A DNA stretch of 64,000 nt from Cohnella thailandensis (GTDB taxonomy: Bacteria > Bacillota > Bacilli > Paenibacillales > Paenibacillaceae). The DNA lies in contig NZ_JACJVQ010000015.1 of assembly GCF_014212135.1 (NCBI RefSeq), positions 156,398 through 220,397 of the forward strand, read 5' to 3'. A model generated the notes under the pieces. It made no database searches. It saw nothing but the letters and a program-made list of their open reading frames with translations, and was not told the origin of the DNA. Both the position numbers and the translations under genes were made by a program. This document shows, in pieces, positions 36,377-45,372 of this stretch (its first letter is position 1; every line of letters starts with the position of its first letter).

Positions 36377-37129
36377 ATGGTCTATTTCATCAAGTTCGTT
36401 TATAGCTTCGTGCTTCCTCCCGGCCTTTTTATCGTGCTCCTGCTGGTGCTGTCCATTTGGCTATGGCGAAAAGTTCGTCGCGCGTCGCTCCTGCTAGCCG
36501 TTCTGACGATCCTGTTCTATTTAAGCTCCACAATGCTTGTCTCGGGAGCCTTGATCGGCGCGCTGGAGCGCACTTACGTTCAGCCTAGCGATCCCCAAGG
36601 AGATGTCATCGTCGTCTTGGGAGGAGGGGCGACCCGCGCCACTCCCGACCTCGACGGCCAGGGCAACCTGTCCGGCGGCGCTGCGAACCGTCTGCTTGCG
36701 GCGGCCCGCCTGCACCGCGAGACCGGGCTTCCGATACTCTTCTCCGGCGGTCAGGTATATTCCGACAGCGGCAACGAAGCGGACATCGCCCGCCGTCAAT
36801 TGATCGCGTTGGGTATTCAGGAACCCTCCATCCTCGTCGAGAATCGTTCGCTCAATACGGAGCAGAATGCCGAATACTCCGCCGAGCTTCTGAAGCAGAA
36901 GGGACTCGCCCGACCGATTCTCGTCACTTCCGCCTTCCACATGGCGCGGTCCGTGCACGAATTCCGGCACTTCGGAGTCGACGTTCTGCCTTATCCCGTC
37001 GATTACCGGACGGACGAGGATTGGAGCTTCTCGGTCTCCAAGCTGACTCCGAACGCGGACGCGGTGTCGACGACCGGGACCGCCTTGAAGGAGTATTTGG
37101 GGCTGCTCGCGGCCAACATTCTTCGTTAA
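36377..37129 (+). CDS. YdcF-family (DUF218) membrane protein
   Basis: 250 residues. The ATG at 36377 follows AGAGGT; the in-frame ATG at 36359 lacks one. Two N-terminal membrane helices (about 12-30 and 37-60), then a DUF218 domain: IVVLGGGATR at the first strand, LFSGGQ, E-x-x-N (RSLNTEQNA) and TSAFHMARS. Homologues include ElyC/SanA, tied to envelope polysaccharide metabolism and vancomycin sensitivity in enterics. Here the function is probably cell-envelope related, not proven. Confidence 0.88.
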   Translation: MVYFIKFVYSFVLPPGLFIVLLLVLSIWLWRKVRRASLLLAVLTILFYLSSTMLVSGALIGALERTYVQPSDPQGDVIVVLGGGATRATPDLDGQGNLSGGAANRLLAAARLHRETGLPILFSGGQVYSDSGNEADIARRQLIALGIQEPSILVENRSLNTEQNAEYSAELLKQKGLARPILVTSAFHMARSVHEFRHFGVDVLPYPVDYRTDEDWSFSVSKLTPNADAVSTTGTALKEYLGLLAANILR

Positions 37130-37141
37130 CGATGCGAGAAG

Positions 37142-37174
37142 CGGCGTTCGGGATTTATCCCGGCGCCGTTTTTT
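37142..37174 (+). terminator. terminator of the YdcF gene
   Basis: CGGCG..CGGGAT/ATCCCGGCGCCG hairpin followed by TTTTTT. It overlaps the 3' end of the convergent LysR gene. Confidence 0.8.
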
Positions 37175-38048
37175 CCGTTAATTCGTCCTTCAGGGCTTGA
37201 TATAGCTTGCGGCTGGCTAGCGGCAACGGATCGGATCGCTTGCGGAGAATCCCGATAGGCATATGGATGAGGCTGTCGCCGATAGGCCGTATTGTCATTC
37301 CGTTAGTCAGAGGCTCCGCGGCGATGCGGGGGACCAGCGCCATCCCTAATCCGCTCTCTACGTAAAACTTCAGCGCGGTCATGCTCCCGATCTCCATCGT
37401 GTCCAGCTTCACGTTGCCCTTCTCTTGCATCGCGCTCTCGAGTTTTCTCCGGTAAGGGCACGTCGCGGACGTGATAAGCAGCCGGTGTCCCTCCAGATGC
37501 TCCGTTTCAACCTTCTCCCGATCCGCTAACGGGTGGTCTTCGGGCAGGAGCAGGACGAACTCCTCCCGCAATAGAGGCTCGAATTCGAGCTCCGTTCCCA
37601 AGCCGGGAGCCGTAGAGACAGCGAAATCGAGCTCTCCTCCGATAAGACGTTCGCATAGATAAGGGGTGCCCGAGATCTCCAAGGAGATTCGGATGTGGGG
37701 GGAGCCGCGCATAAACCTGCCAAGGACGGCGGGGAGGCGATAGCTGGCCGTCGGCTCCGTTACCCCCAAGCGGACATGTCCGGCATCGCCCAATCTCATA
37801 TCCGTTATGCTTGTCTGAAGCTGCTCCATCTGTTTGACGATCTGCAGGCTCTGCTCGTAGAACAAGCGTCCGGCTTCCGTGAGACGGAAGTCTCTCCCTC
37901 GTTCGATTAAAACGACCCCCAGATCGGCTTCGAGCTTCTGGATCTGCATGGTGACCGTGGATTGCACGTAATTCATTTCTTGCGCCGCGCGGTTAAAGCT
38001 TCGATGCTTTACGATGGACTGAAAAGTTTTGAGCGTTTTAAGATCCAT
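37155..38048 (-). CDS. LysR-type transcriptional regulator
   Basis: 297 residues, usual length. N-terminal winged helix-turn-helix (residues 1-60; SFNRAAQEMNYVQSTVTMQIQKLE) and a periplasmic-binding-like effector domain (from about 90). The closest family style is the CysL/CitR/YwfI group of Firmicutes. It diverges from the SDR gene at 38167 with a 118-bp AT-rich gap, so the SDR is its likely target and it probably represses itself. Inducer unknown. Confidence 0.9.
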   Translation of the reverse strand: MDLKTLKTFQSIVKHRSFNRAAQEMNYVQSTVTMQIQKLEADLGVVLIERGRDFRLTEAGRLFYEQSLQIVKQMEQLQTSITDMRLGDAGHVRLGVTEPTASYRLPAVLGRFMRGSPHIRISLEISGTPYLCERLIGGELDFAVSTAPGLGTELEFEPLLREEFVLLLPEDHPLADREKVETEHLEGHRLLITSATCPYRRKLESAMQEKGNVKLDTMEIGSMTALKFYVESGLGMALVPRIAAEPLTNGMTIRPIGDSLIHMPIGILRKRSDPLPLASRKLYQALKDELTEKTAPG

Positions 38049-38166
38049 CCCGGTCCCTTCCGATCGAATTCAAAATTTTTGAACAGAATACTCATTTAAT
38101 TCAATTATACGGAACGGACTCTGCCGATTACAATGAATTCAACGAAGCAGAGGGAGTGGTTGCGGG
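38049..38166. promoter_or_regulatory. divergent LysR/SDR control region
   Basis: AT-rich gap with TTCAAAATTTTTGAA, a near-palindrome of the T-N11-A kind bound by LysR regulators (around 38069-38083). A TTATAC near 38105 could be the -10 for the SDR. Confidence 0.45.
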
Positions 38167-38907
38167 ATGACATGGCTCGGCAAGGTGGCGCTTGTGACGG
38201 GCGGGGGAACGGGAATCGGCCGAGCGACAAGCTTGGAGCTCGCCGAAAGGGGAGCGAAGGTGATCGTGAATTATTCGCGTTCCCATAGCGAAGCGGAGGT
38301 TACCGTAAGGCTGATTCGAGAGAGAGGGGGACAGGCCCTAGCGATCAAGGCCGACGTGTCGCAAGACGCCGACGTTCGCGGGATGATGGAACTTGCCGTT
38401 CGTTCTTACGGTCGCATGGATATGCTCGTAAACAATGCAAGCATTACCCGCCATATCCCGATGGAGGATTTGGATTCCGCGACGGAGGAGGCTTGGGACG
38501 AATTGTTCGGCGTGAACGTGAAAGGCATGTTTTATTGCGCGCGAGCGGCCGCCCCCTGGATGAAGGCGGGCGGACAAGGCGCCATCGTCAATCTGGGAAG
38601 CATCGCCGGCCAGACGGGACTGGGTTCTTCTCTTCCTTACGCCGTGACCAAAGCGGCGGTCCATGGCCTGACCAAATCGTTGGCGCGAGCCTTGTCGCCG
38701 CATATTCGGGTGAATTGCATCGTGCCGGGGGCGGTAGCGACCCGGTGGTGGGAAGGCAGGGAGGAGCAGATGAAGCAGCTCGCCCCGAATCTTCCGCTGC
38801 GGCGGATTTCGACGCCCGAAGATATCGCCGCCATGATCTGCTCCGCCCTGGAGCAGGAAGCGATGACCGGGCAGATCATTACCGTAGACTGCGGGCAGAC
38901 GTTATAG
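38167..38907 (+). CDS. short-chain dehydrogenase/reductase (FabG-like)
   Basis: 246 residues. TGGGTGIG at about residues 11-18, NNAS in place of NNAG, NLGSIAG with the catalytic Ser, YAVTK with Tyr/Lys, and the tail QIITVDCGQTL. NADP is suggested by the basic NYSRSHSEAE after beta-2. Cytoplasmic reductase of unknown substrate, probably controlled by the divergent LysR protein. It converges on the hexuronate operon. A fatty-acid role is less likely because no acyl-carrier genes are nearby. Confidence 0.88.
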   Translation: MTWLGKVALVTGGGTGIGRATSLELAERGAKVIVNYSRSHSEAEVTVRLIRERGGQALAIKADVSQDADVRGMMELAVRSYGRMDMLVNNASITRHIPMEDLDSATEEAWDELFGVNVKGMFYCARAAAPWMKAGGQGAIVNLGSIAGQTGLGSSLPYAVTKAAVHGLTKSLARALSPHIRVNCIVPGAVATRWWEGREEQMKQLAPNLPLRRISTPEDIAAMICSALEQEAMTGQIITVDCGQTL

Positions 38908-38912
38908 CGGAA

Positions 38913-38948
38913 CAAGGCGGCGAAGGGATGAACCCTTAAGCCGCCTTG
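38913..38948. terminator. bidirectional terminator
   Basis: CAAGGCGGC / GCCGCCTTG, 9-bp stem, between the convergent SDR and uxuB-like genes. Confidence 0.75.
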
Positions 38949-38960
38949 GCCTTGTTGTCC

Positions 38961-39815
38961 TTAAACGCCGGAATAAGCCATGAACCCGCCGTCGACCGGA
39001 ATAACCGCGCCGGTAACGAAGCCCGACGTGTCGTTGTCCAGCAGCCACAGCACCGTGCCTAGCAGATCCTCCGGCACGCCGAATCTTCGCATCGGGGTGT
39101 GGGTCAGGATTTTGTTCGAACGGGCGGTCAGGCTTCCGTCCGGGTTGCGGAGCAGCGTCTTGTTCTGCTCCGTCTCGAAGAAGCCGGGAGCGATCGCGTT
39201 CACGCGAATGTTCGATTCGGCGAAGTGGACGGCCATCCATTGCGTGAAGTTGTTGATCGCGGCTTTGGCCGCGCCGTAGGCTGCTACCTTCGTCATCGGG
39301 CTGTATGAGCTCATCGAGGAGACGTTCAGGACGACGCCTCCTCCGCGCTCGGTCATGGACCGGGCGAAGACCTGAGACGGGATCATCGTTCCCATGAAGT
39401 TCAGGTCCAGCACGTTGCGGAAGCCCGGGATGCTGAGATCGAAGAAGGAAGTGATGCCGTCTTGGGCCAGATCCTCGGGCTTATAAACCTCGTTCGTCGT
39501 ATTCGCGCTCGGATGGTTGCCGCCGGCTCCGTTCAGCAGGATGTCGCACGGGCCGAGCTTCTCGCCGACGACGCGTTCCGCTTCGCGAACGCTCTCCGCG
39601 TTCGTCACGTCGCAGGCGACGGCGATCGCCGTTCCTCCGAATTCGCTAATCTCGCGAACGACCGCCTCGCCCTTTTCCAATGTACGGTTTAAAATGGCGA
39701 CCTTGGAGCCTTGGCGGGCGAGCTCGATGGCCATCGCTTTGCACAGAACACCGGAGCCTCCGGTAATGACGACGACTTTGCCGCTTAAGGAAGAATGAAT
39801 AGGAAGTCCGCTCAT
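38961..39815 (-). CDS. uxuB: D-mannonate (fructuronate) oxidoreductase, SDR type
   Basis: 284 residues. SDR with TGGSGVLC in the cofactor loop, the family-specific NGAGGNHP after beta-4, long loop PEDLAQDGITSFFDL, YGAAKAA active site and PVDGGFMAYSGV at the C-terminus. This form matches the B. subtilis YjmF (UxuB) type, which reduces D-fructuronate to D-mannonate, not the long-chain E. coli UxuB. Directly follows uxuA (18-bp gap), which uses its product. The start at 39815 has AAAGAAGGCAGC upstream. Confidence 0.9.
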   Translation of the reverse strand: MSGLPIHSSLSGKVVVITGGSGVLCKAMAIELARQGSKVAILNRTLEKGEAVVREISEFGGTAIAVACDVTNAESVREAERVVGEKLGPCDILLNGAGGNHPSANTTNEVYKPEDLAQDGITSFFDLSIPGFRNVLDLNFMGTMIPSQVFARSMTERGGGVVLNVSSMSSYSPMTKVAAYGAAKAAINNFTQWMAVHFAESNIRVNAIAPGFFETEQNKTLLRNPDGSLTARSNKILTHTPMRRFGVPEDLLGTVLWLLDNDTSGFVTGAVIPVDGGFMAYSGV

Positions 39816-39833
39816 GCCGCTGCCTTCTTTCCG

Positions 39834-40901
39834 TTATTTTTGAGCGCTGCGCTCGGCAGCGTCCCACAGTCCCCACAAGTACATGATTCCGAGAGCGCGA
39901 TCGTACAGCCCGTAGCCGGGACGGCACTGCTCGCCCCACAGGTGGCGGCCGTGGTCGGGCCTGGCGTAGCCGGCGAAGCCGATATCGTGGTAAGCCTTCA
40001 CGATGCCCGCGATGTCAACGCTTCCATCTTGCGTCCGGTGAGAAGACTCGATGAAGTCGCCGTTCTCGTAGCGCCGCACGTTGCGGATGTGCGCGAACGG
40101 GATGCGGTCCGCGAACTCGCGGATCATGGCGACGATATCGTTGTCCGGGTTCGCCCCGAGCGAGCCGCTGCACAGCGTGATGCCGTTATAGGGGCTGTCG
40201 TGCAGCTTCAGGAACCGGCGGAAGTTCTCCTGGCTCGTCATGATGCGGGGAAGCCCGAAGATGGACCAAGGCGGATCGTCCGGGTGGATGGCCATCTTGA
40301 TGTTGTGACGGGCGGCGACCGGAATGATCTCGTTCAGGAAGTAGCGGAGGTTCTCCCACAGATTCTCGTCTGTGACGCCTTTGTAAGCTTCAAATAGAGA
40401 AGTGAGGCGGGCAAGCCGCTCCGGCTCCCAGCCGGGCATCGTCAGAGCCGAATTCTCATTGATCTTGGCGACCAGGTCGAACGGATCGATGTTCTCGATG
40501 CGGGCCTTCTCGTAGAAAAGGGCGGTGGAGCCGTCTTCCATCTCCTTGTGCAGGTCCGTCCGGAGCCAATCGAAGATCGGCATGAAGTTGTAGCAGATCA
40601 CCTTGACGCCGACTTGGCCCAGCTTCTCGATCGTTCTCTTGTAATTCTCGATGTAACGGTCGCGGCTCGGAAGCCCCAGCTTGATGTCCTCGTGAACGTT
40701 CACGCTCTCGACGACGTCGATGTTGAAGCCGGCCGCTTCGACCTCGTCGCGGAGCGCGAGGATTTTGTCCATCGGCCATTCTTCTCCCGCCGGAACGTCG
40801 TGGAGCGACCAGACGATCGTCTCCACGCCGGGAATTTGCCTGATCTGGCTTAAGGCAACGGTATCGTTCCCCTCGCCGAACCACCGGAAACCCATCTTCA
40901 T
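39834..40901 (-). CDS. uxuA: D-mannonate dehydratase
   Basis: 355 residues, usual length. UxuA family TIM barrel: FRWFGEGNDTV at the start, GVETIVWSLHD, HPDDPPWSIFGLPRI, TLCSGSLGANPDND (metal-binding Cys) and HIRNV with the ligand His. It removes water from D-mannonate to give 2-keto-3-deoxy-D-gluconate, using Mn or Fe, in the cytoplasm. AGGAGGA precedes the ATG. It sits between the GntR regulator and uxuB in one minus-strand operon. KDG kinase and aldolase genes are not in the window. Confidence 0.95.
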   Translation of the reverse strand: MKMGFRWFGEGNDTVALSQIRQIPGVETIVWSLHDVPAGEEWPMDKILALRDEVEAAGFNIDVVESVNVHEDIKLGLPSRDRYIENYKRTIEKLGQVGVKVICYNFMPIFDWLRTDLHKEMEDGSTALFYEKARIENIDPFDLVAKINENSALTMPGWEPERLARLTSLFEAYKGVTDENLWENLRYFLNEIIPVAARHNIKMAIHPDDPPWSIFGLPRIMTSQENFRRFLKLHDSPYNGITLCSGSLGANPDNDIVAMIREFADRIPFAHIRNVRRYENGDFIESSHRTQDGSVDIAGIVKAYHDIGFAGYARPDHGRHLWGEQCRPGYGLYDRALGIMYLWGLWDAAERSAQK

Positions 40902-40917
40902 AGCGAATGTGTCCTCC

Positions 40918-41595
40918 TTATTTGAAATAATGCGGGAATTTCTCGCGCAGGACGACCTGATCCTTGACGCTTAACAGCAGATGCTCCTGCATCGTGCTCT
41001 CCGCCAGGCCCGCATCATGCGCTTCGATCGCTTGAACCATCGTCTCGTGCTGCTCGTACAGATGGTTCCATTGGTGATCCGAGACGAGCCGCAGCAGCCG
41101 GGTGCGGTTCAGATGAACGTTCATCTGTTGAATGACCGCCCACGTGTTCAGCTTGCCGCAGCCTTCGAACAGCGTGCGGTGGTAGATCTCGTCCAGCTCG
41201 AACAGCCGCAGGTCATCCTTCCTCGCCATGCTCTCTTGCTGCTCCTTCAGGTTGCCGCGCAGCTCTTCGAGCTTATCGGAAGGGAAGCTCTCGCAGGCAA
41301 GCCGAATGACCGCTTTCTCCAATTGCTCGCGCATGAACCGGGCTTCCTCGACCAGCTCGGGATCGATGAGAGAAACGAAGGTGCCGCGCTGCGGAAGCAC
41401 CTGCACAAGACCTTCCTGAGCGAGACGAAGGAAGCTTTCCCGAACCGGGGTGCGGCTCACGCTAAAAGCAAGCGAAGATTCTTTCTCGGATAAAGCGGTG
41501 CCGGGAGGGAGCTCCAGGCTGAGAATCTGGCTCTTGAGCTTCGTGTAAACGAAGTCTCTGGCGGATGGGGTCGGCGACGGTCCGATAAAGGTCAT
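40918..41595 (-). CDS. GntR/FadR-family regulator of hexuronate genes
   Basis: 225 residues. The ATG at 41595 is chosen because AAAGGAG lies about 11 bases upstream; the longer frame from 41622 starts inside the operator. Winged helix at about residues 8-75 (SRTPVRESFLRLAQEGLV, PQRGTFV) and an all-helical FCD effector domain with metal ligands of the D-x-x-x-H type (ELDEIYHRTLF). Probably senses a uronate or mannonate, like UxuR/ExuR. First gene of the regulator-uxuA-uxuB operon, so it controls its own operon and the divergent uxaC through the operator at 41617. Confidence 0.9.
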   Translation of the reverse strand: MTFIGPSPTPSARDFVYTKLKSQILSLELPPGTALSEKESSLAFSVSRTPVRESFLRLAQEGLVQVLPQRGTFVSLIDPELVEEARFMREQLEKAVIRLACESFPSDKLEELRGNLKEQQESMARKDDLRLFELDEIYHRTLFEGCGKLNTWAVIQQMNVHLNRTRLLRLVSDHQWNHLYEQHETMVQAIEAHDAGLAESTMQEHLLLSVKDQVVLREKFPHYFK

Positions 41596-41616
41596 GGGCA
41601 AATCTACTCCTTTCGG

Positions 41617-41650
41617 TTCCATACTACCACACTTGTATGGTAGTATGGAA
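41617..41650. promoter_or_regulatory. large palindromic operator between gntR and uxaC
   Basis: TTCCATACTACCA (41617-41629), eight bases, then the perfect complement TGGTAGTATGGAA (41638-41650). It lies in the 94-bp divergent gap, 21 bp from the regulator start and 39 bp from the uxaC start. GntR sites are typically such dyads. Confidence 0.8.
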
Positions 41651-41689
41651 CTGCCAAGGAGATTATTTTAAACGGGGGGATCTAACGGA

Positions 41690-43090
41690 ATGATAGCGTT
41701 TTCGACGGAGAATCTGCTGTTGACGAACAAGAGTGCCCGTATTCTGTACCGCGATTATGCGGCGGAGATGCCCATTTACGATTATCACAGCCATCTCGAT
41801 CCGCGCAGGATCGCGTCCGGCCAGCCGTTCCGCAACCTGACCGAGCTGTGGCTGAACGGGGATCATTACAAGTGGAGAGCGCTGCGCTGGCTGGGAGTGG
41901 ATGAAGCCTACATAACCGGTTCGGCCTCCGACAAGGACAAATTCCTCGCCTGGGCGAAGGCGGCTCCCGCGATGGCGGGCAATCCGCTGTACCATTGGAC
42001 GCACCTGGAGCTGTCGCGTTACTTCGGCATCGGGGACCGTCTGTCGGAGAGCAACGCGGAGGAGATCTGGAATCGGGCGAACGAGCGGCTTCAGGAACCG
42101 GACTTCGGCGGTTCGGGCATTCTGGAGAAGTTCAAGGTTCGCGTCGTCTGCACGACGGACGACCCGATCGATTCCTTGGAGGACCACGCATCCATCAAGG
42201 CCAATCCATCGATCCGGGCGAGAGTGGCTCCGACCTTCCGGCCGGACCGGATTCTCGATATTCGGAGAGAGGATTATCGGGACTATATCGCTAAGCTCGG
42301 AGAAGCGGCGGACGTTGCGATAACGGGATTGGCGGATTTGCTGACGGCTATCGGCACGCGGATCGACTTCTTCCACGCGAACGGCTGCCGGCTGTCCGAT
42401 CACGGCTTCGGGGAACTGCCGTATACGCCGGTGCCCGAATCGGAGATCGCAAGAATCCTGAAGCGAGCCTTGGATGGAGGATCGGTAACGGAGGCGGAGG
42501 CCGCGGAGTTCCAAACCTATATGCTTCTGCGCCTCGGGGAGCAGTATCATGCTCGCGGATGGACGATGCAGCTTCACATTGGGGCGATCCGCAACAACAA
42601 CGACCGAATGTCTTCGCTGCTCGGCAAGGACAGCGGCTACGATTCGATTCTCGATTATCAGCTGGCGCGCTCCCTGAACGGGGTGCTGAACGCGCTGGAT
42701 CAAGCGGATCGCTTGCCGAAGACGATCGTCTACTCGCTGTATCCTTATCACTACGAGATGATCGCGACGACGATCGGCAACTTCCAGGGAGGAGGACATC
42801 GGGGCAAGCTTCAGCTCGGCTCCGCATGGTGGTTCCACGACCAGAAGGAAGGGATGATCCAGCAGCTCAAGGCGCTGTCCAGCATAGGCCTCATCAGCAC
42901 CTTCGTCGGCATGCTGACCGATTCCCGCAGCTTCATGTCGTTCCCGCGCCACGAGTACTTCCGCCGGGTGCTGTGCGGCCTGTTCGGAACGTGGATGGAA
43001 GACGGCGAGCTTCCGATGGATTACGAGTATATCGGCGAGATGATCCGCGATATTTGCTACCGTAACGCGGAGTCTTATTTCGGCATTTAA
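41690..43090 (+). CDS. uxaC: glucuronate/uronate isomerase
   Basis: 466 residues, normal for the family. Amidohydrolase-like barrel with DYHSHLDP (H33, H35), VVCTTDDPID, the central MQLHIGAIRNNN and the C-terminal GMLTDSRSFMSFPRHEYFRR. It interconverts D-glucuronate with D-fructuronate and D-galacturonate with D-tagaturonate. With uxuB and uxuA it forms the glucuronate to KDG pathway; no tagaturonate reductase or altronate dehydratase (uxaB/uxaA) is seen, so glucuronate is the likely substrate. Confidence 0.95.
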   Translation: MIAFSTENLLLTNKSARILYRDYAAEMPIYDYHSHLDPRRIASGQPFRNLTELWLNGDHYKWRALRWLGVDEAYITGSASDKDKFLAWAKAAPAMAGNPLYHWTHLELSRYFGIGDRLSESNAEEIWNRANERLQEPDFGGSGILEKFKVRVVCTTDDPIDSLEDHASIKANPSIRARVAPTFRPDRILDIRREDYRDYIAKLGEAADVAITGLADLLTAIGTRIDFFHANGCRLSDHGFGELPYTPVPESEIARILKRALDGGSVTEAEAAEFQTYMLLRLGEQYHARGWTMQLHIGAIRNNNDRMSSLLGKDSGYDSILDYQLARSLNGVLNALDQADRLPKTIVYSLYPYHYEMIATTIGNFQGGGHRGKLQLGSAWWFHDQKEGMIQQLKALSSIGLISTFVGMLTDSRSFMSFPRHEYFRRVLCGLFGTWMEDGELPMDYEYIGEMIRDICYRNAESYFGI

Positions 43091-43135
43091 TTGGGATCGC
43101 CTAATTTTGAAAATGACTCTTTACTTTCTTTAATT

Positions 43136-43150
43136 TTGGAATTATTCTAA
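43136..43150 (+). promoter_or_regulatory. PerR box upstream of the metal ATPase
   Basis: TTGGAATTATTCTAA matches the PerR-box form TTAGAATTATTCTAA at 14 of 15 positions. TTGGAA inside it could be a -35 with GATACA (43159-43164) as -10 at 17 bp, so binding would block the promoter. Confidence 0.6.
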
Positions 43151-43202
43151 TGTAGAAAGATACAAGTTCTATATCCAATTCAACGAGAATGGCCTCGTTC
43201 GT

Positions 43203-43233
43203 CATGCAGCTCCCTTTCCTGGGGGGCTGCATG
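43203..43233 (+). terminator. hairpin between uxaC and the metal ATPase
   Basis: CATGCAGCTCCC / GGGGGGCTGCATG, about 11 bp, followed by a loose T-rich stretch. It may end the uxaC transcript. It also lies downstream of the PerR-box promoter, so it would be in that leader. Confidence 0.6.
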
Positions 43234-43289
43234 TGTCATTTTAAGGGCCGTAATAATGGGATTCATTCTCACTAAAAGGGGGAAACATT

Positions 43290-45272
43290 ATGAATCATGC
43301 GATGACTAAACAAACGGAACGCGGGATCGAAAAAGCGGCGAATCCGGCCGGGAGCCGGCTTAAAGCGGATCTGGAACGCTACGGGGAAGGGATCGCCGCT
43401 CTCGCGAGCGGCTTGCTGATCGGCGTTGCTTGGACGCTGTCCGGGTATTCGGAGCGGGCTTCGATCGTCTTTTATGTATTGGCGTTCCTCGTCGGAGGTT
43501 TCGCCAAAGCGAAAGAAGGATGGGAGACTCTCATTCAGGATAAAGAACTCGACGTGAACCTGCTCATGATCGTCGCCGCCATCGGGGCCGCCAGCATCGG
43601 CTATTGGACGGAAGGCGCCGTCCTTATCTTTATTTTCTCGCTGAGCGGAGCGCTTGAGACGTACACGATGAACCGCAGCAGCCGGGACATCTCTTCTCTG
43701 ATGGGGTTGAAGCCCGAGACGGCCGTGCTTTATACGGACGAAGGAGAGACCGTCGTTCCGATCGAGAGCTTGAACGTGGGAGATGTCGTACTGGTGCGTC
43801 CGGGCGAGAGGATTCCGGCGGACGGCTTCATTCGCGAGGGAACGTCGTCCGTCAATCAGTCCTCGATCACGGGAGAATCGCTCCCGGTCGATAAAGGAGC
43901 CGGGGACGAGGTGTTCGCCGGAACGCTTAACGGCCAAGGAGCTTTGTTCGTCGAAGTGTCCCGGAGAAGCGACTCGACGCTGTTCGCCAAGATGATTCGT
44001 CTCGTCCAGGAAGCCCAGAGCGAGAAGCCGGCGACGCAGCGGTTTATCGAGAAGCTGGAGCGCGTCTACGTACGTATCGTTCTGATTGCCACGGCCTTAT
44101 TGATCGCGGTTCCGCCGCTTCTGCTCGGTTATTCTTGGGAGTCGACCTTCTACAAAGCGATGGTGTTCCTCGTCGTCGCTTCGCCTTGCGCGCTTGTCGC
44201 TTCCATCATGCCGGCCGTGCTGTCGGCGATCTCCACGGGAGCGCGCCATGGTCTGCTCTTTAAGGGCGGCGCCCATGTCGATCACATCGCGGGAGTCAAG
44301 GCGGTCGCTTTCGACAAGACGGGGACGCTGACGGAGGGCAAGCCGGTCGTTACCGATCTCGTCGGATGGGGAGAGTTCTCCGAGAAGGAGGTTCTGCGCA
44401 TCGCCGCCTCGATGGAGAGCCTGTCCGAGCATCCGCTCGCCCGGGCTATCGTTAAGGAAGCGGAGGAGAACCGCGTGGAGCTTCGGCGTCCGTCGGACTT
44501 CCAGGCTCTGACCGGATGGGGCGTTCAGGCGGAGATGGATGGCGAAGTCTGGAAGCTGGGCAAGGCGGACTACGTCGAAGAACGGCTCCGCACGCCGGAG
44601 CTCGCGGACCTGGTCTCCCGGCTGGAGGGGCAGGGCAAGACGGTAACGGTCCTGCATCGGGAGAGCGGAGTCGCAGGAATCATTGCCCTGCGGGATGCGG
44701 TGCGTCCCGAGGCGAAGAGCGCCGTCGCCAGGCTTCGAGGAATGGGCATCGAAGTGGCGATGCTGACCGGAGACAGCCGTAGAACCGCGGCGGCGATTGC
44801 CGACGAGCTGGGGATCGAGCGAGTTTATTCGGAGCTGTTGCCGGAAGACAAGGTCGCGAAGGTGAAGGAGCTCGGGGCGAGCCGCGGCTCCGTCGCGATG
44901 GTCGGCGACGGCGTCAACGACGCGCCGGCCTTGGCCGTCGCATCCGTCGGGATCGCGATGGGCGGAGCGGGCAGCGACGCGGCGCTGGAGACGGCCGACG
45001 TCGTCCTGATGAACGACGATATCGGCCGGATCGCGGACGCCGTCGAGCTGGGGCAACGGACTCGGAGAATCGTCAAGCAGAACATCGTCTTTGCTCTAAG
45101 CGTCATCGTGCTGCTCATCGTCGGCAATTTTGCCCAAGGGATCGCTCTTCCGCTCGGCGTCGTCGGGCATGAGGGAAGTACCATCCTCGTCATTCTGAAC
45201 GGGCTGCGGCTTCTCGGCAACGGGAGGATGCGCAGGGCGGAGAGAACGGCGGCCGTTAACGTCAAAGGGTAA
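43290..45272 (+). CDS. P1B-4-type heavy-metal ATPase (PfeT/ZosA-like Fe(II) exporter)
   Basis: 660 residues. No N-terminal HMA domain. Actuator TGES (SITGESLPV), S298-P299-C300 in the sixth helix, D342-KTGT phosphorylation site, GDGVNDAPAL hinge, and H627-E-G-S-T in the last helices. SPC plus HEGST defines the P1B-4 group. In B. subtilis the PerR-controlled member (ZosA, now PfeT) exports ferrous iron during peroxide stress. The PerR-like box upstream supports the same role here. The alternatives are Zn or Co export. RBS AAGGGGG in front of the ATG. Confidence 0.92.
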   Translation: MNHAMTKQTERGIEKAANPAGSRLKADLERYGEGIAALASGLLIGVAWTLSGYSERASIVFYVLAFLVGGFAKAKEGWETLIQDKELDVNLLMIVAAIGAASIGYWTEGAVLIFIFSLSGALETYTMNRSSRDISSLMGLKPETAVLYTDEGETVVPIESLNVGDVVLVRPGERIPADGFIREGTSSVNQSSITGESLPVDKGAGDEVFAGTLNGQGALFVEVSRRSDSTLFAKMIRLVQEAQSEKPATQRFIEKLERVYVRIVLIATALLIAVPPLLLGYSWESTFYKAMVFLVVASPCALVASIMPAVLSAISTGARHGLLFKGGAHVDHIAGVKAVAFDKTGTLTEGKPVVTDLVGWGEFSEKEVLRIAASMESLSEHPLARAIVKEAEENRVELRRPSDFQALTGWGVQAEMDGEVWKLGKADYVEERLRTPELADLVSRLEGQGKTVTVLHRESGVAGIIALRDAVRPEAKSAVARLRGMGIEVAMLTGDSRRTAAAIADELGIERVYSELLPEDKVAKVKELGASRGSVAMVGDGVNDAPALAVASVGIAMGGAGSDAALETADVVLMNDDIGRIADAVELGQRTRRIVKQNIVFALSVIVLLIVGNFAQGIALPLGVVGHEGSTILVILNGLRLLGNGRMRRAERTAAVNVKG

Positions 45273-45372
45273 GGGATGGGTGAGGGGGGGCTTCTCTTAG
45301 CTTCGCAGCTTGGCTTTGGCCTCTTCTCCCCTTCGCTCAGGCGCAAGATAGCGGAAACAAGACCAACATGAT

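Noticed and set aside
43252..43270. Fur-box-like AATAATGGGATTCATTCTC just before the ATPase ribosome site
   Set aside because: Only about 14 of 19 positions match the long Fur consensus, with the centre disrupted; the PerR-type box upstream is much better.
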